A stretch of DNA of 34,593 nt. Source: Acidobacteriota bacterium (lineage in GTDB: Bacteria > Acidobacteriota > Terriglobia > Bryobacterales > Bryobacteraceae). The stretch is from assembly GCA_016213755.1 (NCBI GenBank), contig JACQZT010000084.1, forward strand, positions 1 to 34,593, given 5' to 3'. The position numbers and the translations under genes are program-made. Positions 32,532 to 34,593 of the stretch are shown in pieces. Below the pieces are notes generated by a model, which saw nothing but the letters and a program-made list of their open reading frames with translations, did no database searches and had not been told where the DNA came from. Within the stretch, counting starts at the first letter, position 1, and each line of letters opens with the position of its first letter.

Positions 32532-34593
32532 ATGACCGGCAGATTGCGTTGCATGCTGGAAGTTATTTCTTTGCCGCTTGTCCTATACTCGTCTCTACTG
32601 ATGGCACAGACGTTTTCGGGGTCCGTTTCCGGCACGGTTGTCGATGGTTCTGGAGCAGCGATCCCCGGAAGCACCGTTACTCTCGTAAACGAGAAGACGG
32701 GGGAGCCCCGAACCGCAGCGACAACTGAGAGCGGCGACTTCATATTTACTGCTCTACAGCCCGGTGTGTACACGATCAAGGTGCAACGAGAGGGGTTTCG
32801 AAGTTTTCAACGCACCGCTAACGTGGTCACCTCCGGTGACCGCCTTTCGCTTGGGAAGCTGGAACTCGCGGTCGGGGCGCGAGCCGAGTTCGTGACCGTC
32901 ACCGCCCAGGGTGCCACCGTGGCGACAGGCAGCTCCGACAACTCCGCGCTGCTGACATCCAAGCAGGTCGAAATGATCGGCGTCCGAGGGCGAGACGTAG
33001 TTTCGCTCCTGGCGTTGTTGCCAGGTGTCGATCCCGGATCAATCTCAACAGAAGCGCCAGGCGGCGCCATTGGCTACGGATCGTCCATTCCACAAATTCA
33101 GGGAAACCGATCCACGTGGAATTCCATTTCCCTCGACGGCCTGATCGGCACCAACCCGGGTGTAGGCAATGCGTTGGGCTCGAGCGTCAGCTTAGATGCC
33201 GTTAGCGAAGTTAAAGTTCTCCTGAACACCTATCAAGCAGAGTACGGCCGGAACATCGGAGCGACCATTAATATCGTAACCAAATCAGGATCACAGGAAT
33301 TCCATGGGGCGGGGTTCTGGTACAAGCGCCATGAGATGTTCAATGCCAACAACTTCTTCAACAACCAGTCCGGCATTAAGAAACCCCCCTACCGATACAC
33401 GACGCTGGGAGGCACTCTTGGGGGCCCGCTCTATCTTCCAGGCCTCGGCAATCGCGTGAAACAGAAGACGTTCTTCTTTTACTCCTTGGAGCACTGGGAG
33501 AGCCAAGCACCGCAACCGTTGCAGCGGTGGACCATGCCCACGGAGCTAGAACGCGCCGGGAATTTCTCCCAGACACTCGATGTAAACAACAGACTGATAG
33601 CGATAAGAGACTCACTCAGTGGTCAGCCGTTTCCAGACAATCTCGTTCCCCCAACCAGGATTGACCGCAACGGCCGAGCGCTTCTTGGCATATTTCCGCT
33701 GCCTAATGCGCCTGATCGACAAACAAGCAAAGGAAATTACAACTATTTGTTCCAGGAAAGCTACGACATGCCAAGAACGCAGCACTTGCTGCGGCTCGAC
33801 CATCGTTTTTCGGACACCGATGCCGTCTACTTGCGCCTTTCCAGATGGGCATCCGACGCCACGGGTTACGGTGTCAATGGGTCATCTCCATGGCCTCTAT
33901 TCGCGACGATTTATCAGTACACGGACACAGGGCTCGTCTTGAATCATACACGGATCTTTTCTCCGAGGGTCGTGAACGAGTTCTCTCTGAGCGGTCATCG
34001 CTCCACGGAGTCCATTTCGGCACGAGCTATTGCAGATCAGGAGCGACTCCTCCGCTCGAACATTGGAATGGACCTGGGGCAGTTCCATCCCGAGATTAAT
34101 CCCCTTAACCTGATCCCGCGTGCGAGTTTTGCAGGAGTTCCATCGGCGCCCAGCATCATTTACGACAAGCGTTTCCCGCTGCGCGGAGGAGACACTTTTA
34201 TTACCCTAACCGACGGCTTGACCGTAAACGCTGGAACGCATCTGATCAAAGCAGGCATCTATCTCGAGAGCGCACTGTGGCAACGAGGCAACAACGGTAC
34301 CTACATGGGTGAATTCGCCTTTGGACGTGATGTTAACAACCCGCTAGACACGACGTTTCCGTTCTCGAATGCCCTTCTTGGCGCTTTTACATCCTATTCA
34401 GAATCGACCAGTTGGCCGAGGCAGAAGGGAAGTATGTGGGCCTGCGACTGGTTCGTCCAGGACACCTGGAAAGCAACACGCAACCTGACGGTCGACGTTG
34501 GATTTCGGTTTGGATGGTATACCTGGTGGAAGAAGGCTGACGGCCAGATCGCGGCGTTCGCATTGGATAGGTACAGCCCCTCCAATGGACCTC
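32532..34593 (+). CDS. TonB-dependent receptor with carboxypeptidase-regulatory-like domain (Oar-like), partial
   Basis: The frame is open from ATG 32532 to the window end (687 residues so far; full proteins of this kind are about 1000-1200). AGGAGG ends 8 bases before the ATG. A signal peptide (to about LLMAQ), a regulatory-like beta domain (GTVVDGSGAAIPGSTVTLVN), a plug region (VSLLALLPGVDPG, GLIGTNPG, EYGRNIGATINIVTKSG) and the first part of the barrel (TLGGTLGGPLYLPG, LLRLDHRFSD, WFVQDTWKATRNLTVDVGFRF) follow in order. It should import large substrates across the outer membrane with TonB energy. Base composition is lower in GC than the ABC operon and the truncated copy, suggesting a separate origin. 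Its position suggests it supplies the sugar locus. Confidence 0.9.
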   Translation, partial: MTGRLRCMLEVISLPLVLYSSLLMAQTFSGSVSGTVVDGSGAAIPGSTVTLVNEKTGEPRTAATTESGDFIFTALQPGVYTIKVQREGFRSFQRTANVVTSGDRLSLGKLELAVGARAEFVTVTAQGATVATGSSDNSALLTSKQVEMIGVRGRDVVSLLALLPGVDPGSISTEAPGGAIGYGSSIPQIQGNRSTWNSISLDGLIGTNPGVGNALGSSVSLDAVSEVKVLLNTYQAEYGRNIGATINIVTKSGSQEFHGAGFWYKRHEMFNANNFFNNQSGIKKPPYRYTTLGGTLGGPLYLPGLGNRVKQKTFFFYSLEHWESQAPQPLQRWTMPTELERAGNFSQTLDVNNRLIAIRDSLSGQPFPDNLVPPTRIDRNGRALLGIFPLPNAPDRQTSKGNYNYLFQESYDMPRTQHLLRLDHRFSDTDAVYLRLSRWASDATGYGVNGSSPWPLFATIYQYTDTGLVLNHTRIFSPRVVNEFSLSGHRSTESISARAIADQERLLRSNIGMDLGQFHPEINPLNLIPRASFAGVPSAPSIIYDKRFPLRGGDTFITLTDGLTVNAGTHLIKAGIYLESALWQRGNNGTYMGEFAFGRDVNNPLDTTFPFSNALLGAFTSYSESTSWPRQKGSMWACDWFVQDTWKATRNLTVDVGFRFGWYTWWKKADGQIAAFALDRYSPSNGP

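Overview
The window is high-GC bacterial DNA that most resembles Acidobacteriota of the Bryobacterales/Solibacter type. The indicators are secreted S8 peptidases, one with the C-terminal domain known as TIGR03437; Oar-like TonB-dependent receptors with an N-terminal carboxypeptidase-regulatory-like domain; a DUF4097 lipoprotein; a UpxY-type antiterminator relic; and an IS66 relic. This placement is inferred from gene content, not from a marker gene. No rRNA, tRNA or CRISPR array was seen.

Layout. (1) 20-5640: two tandem secreted subtilisin-like peptidases. (2) 5641-8244: a region of visibly lower GC holding a small coiled-coil gene, a broken NusG/UpxY-type antiterminator and a small ribbon-helix-helix-like gene. 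(3) 8254-11421, minus strand: an overlapping three-gene set, PduS-like cobalamin reductase, PduT-like tandem-BMC shell protein and UDP-N-acetylhexosamine dehydrogenase. (4) 11577-19096: mostly housekeeping and conserved genes, namely a DUF4097 lipoprotein, RecX, a YtxH-like protein, a DUF948-like protein, a CpsB/YwqE-type PHP phosphatase, a HEAT-repeat protein, a transketolase and a small conserved protein. (5) 19119-19335: remains of an IS66 element fused to the last codons of what looks like a GH127 arabinofuranosidase gene. (6) 19347-31788: a sugar-utilisation locus. An AraC regulator and a secreted DUF1593 nucleoside-hydrolase-like protein run leftward. Nine closely packed or overlapping genes run rightward: FGGY kinase, SIS isomerase, zinc alcohol dehydrogenase, DRL-type SAF-domain oxidoreductase, fucose/arabinose-isomerase-fold enzyme, and a ribose-type ABC importer with binding lipoprotein, two different permeases and a fused ATPase. 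(7) 31926-34593: a truncated TonB-receptor N-terminus followed by a full-looking TonB receptor that runs off the window.

How it fits together. The sugar locus reads as a self-contained pathway: outer-membrane receptor, secreted hydrolase, ABC importer, then isomerisation, phosphorylation and redox steps. Two pairs of a 10-bp direct repeat, each pair spaced exactly 21 bp, lie upstream of the kinase operon and upstream of the receptor. That geometry suits an AraC-family activator, and the linked AraC gene is the obvious candidate. The enzyme set matches no pathway I can name; the DRL-family reductoisomerase relative beside a kinase and an isomerase is the most promising lead to unusual chemistry. 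Several relics (antiterminator, GH127, IS66, truncated receptor) show active gene loss here, and a short repeat starting with AACCGGG(G)ACAG sits directly after the TAA stop of three separate genes.
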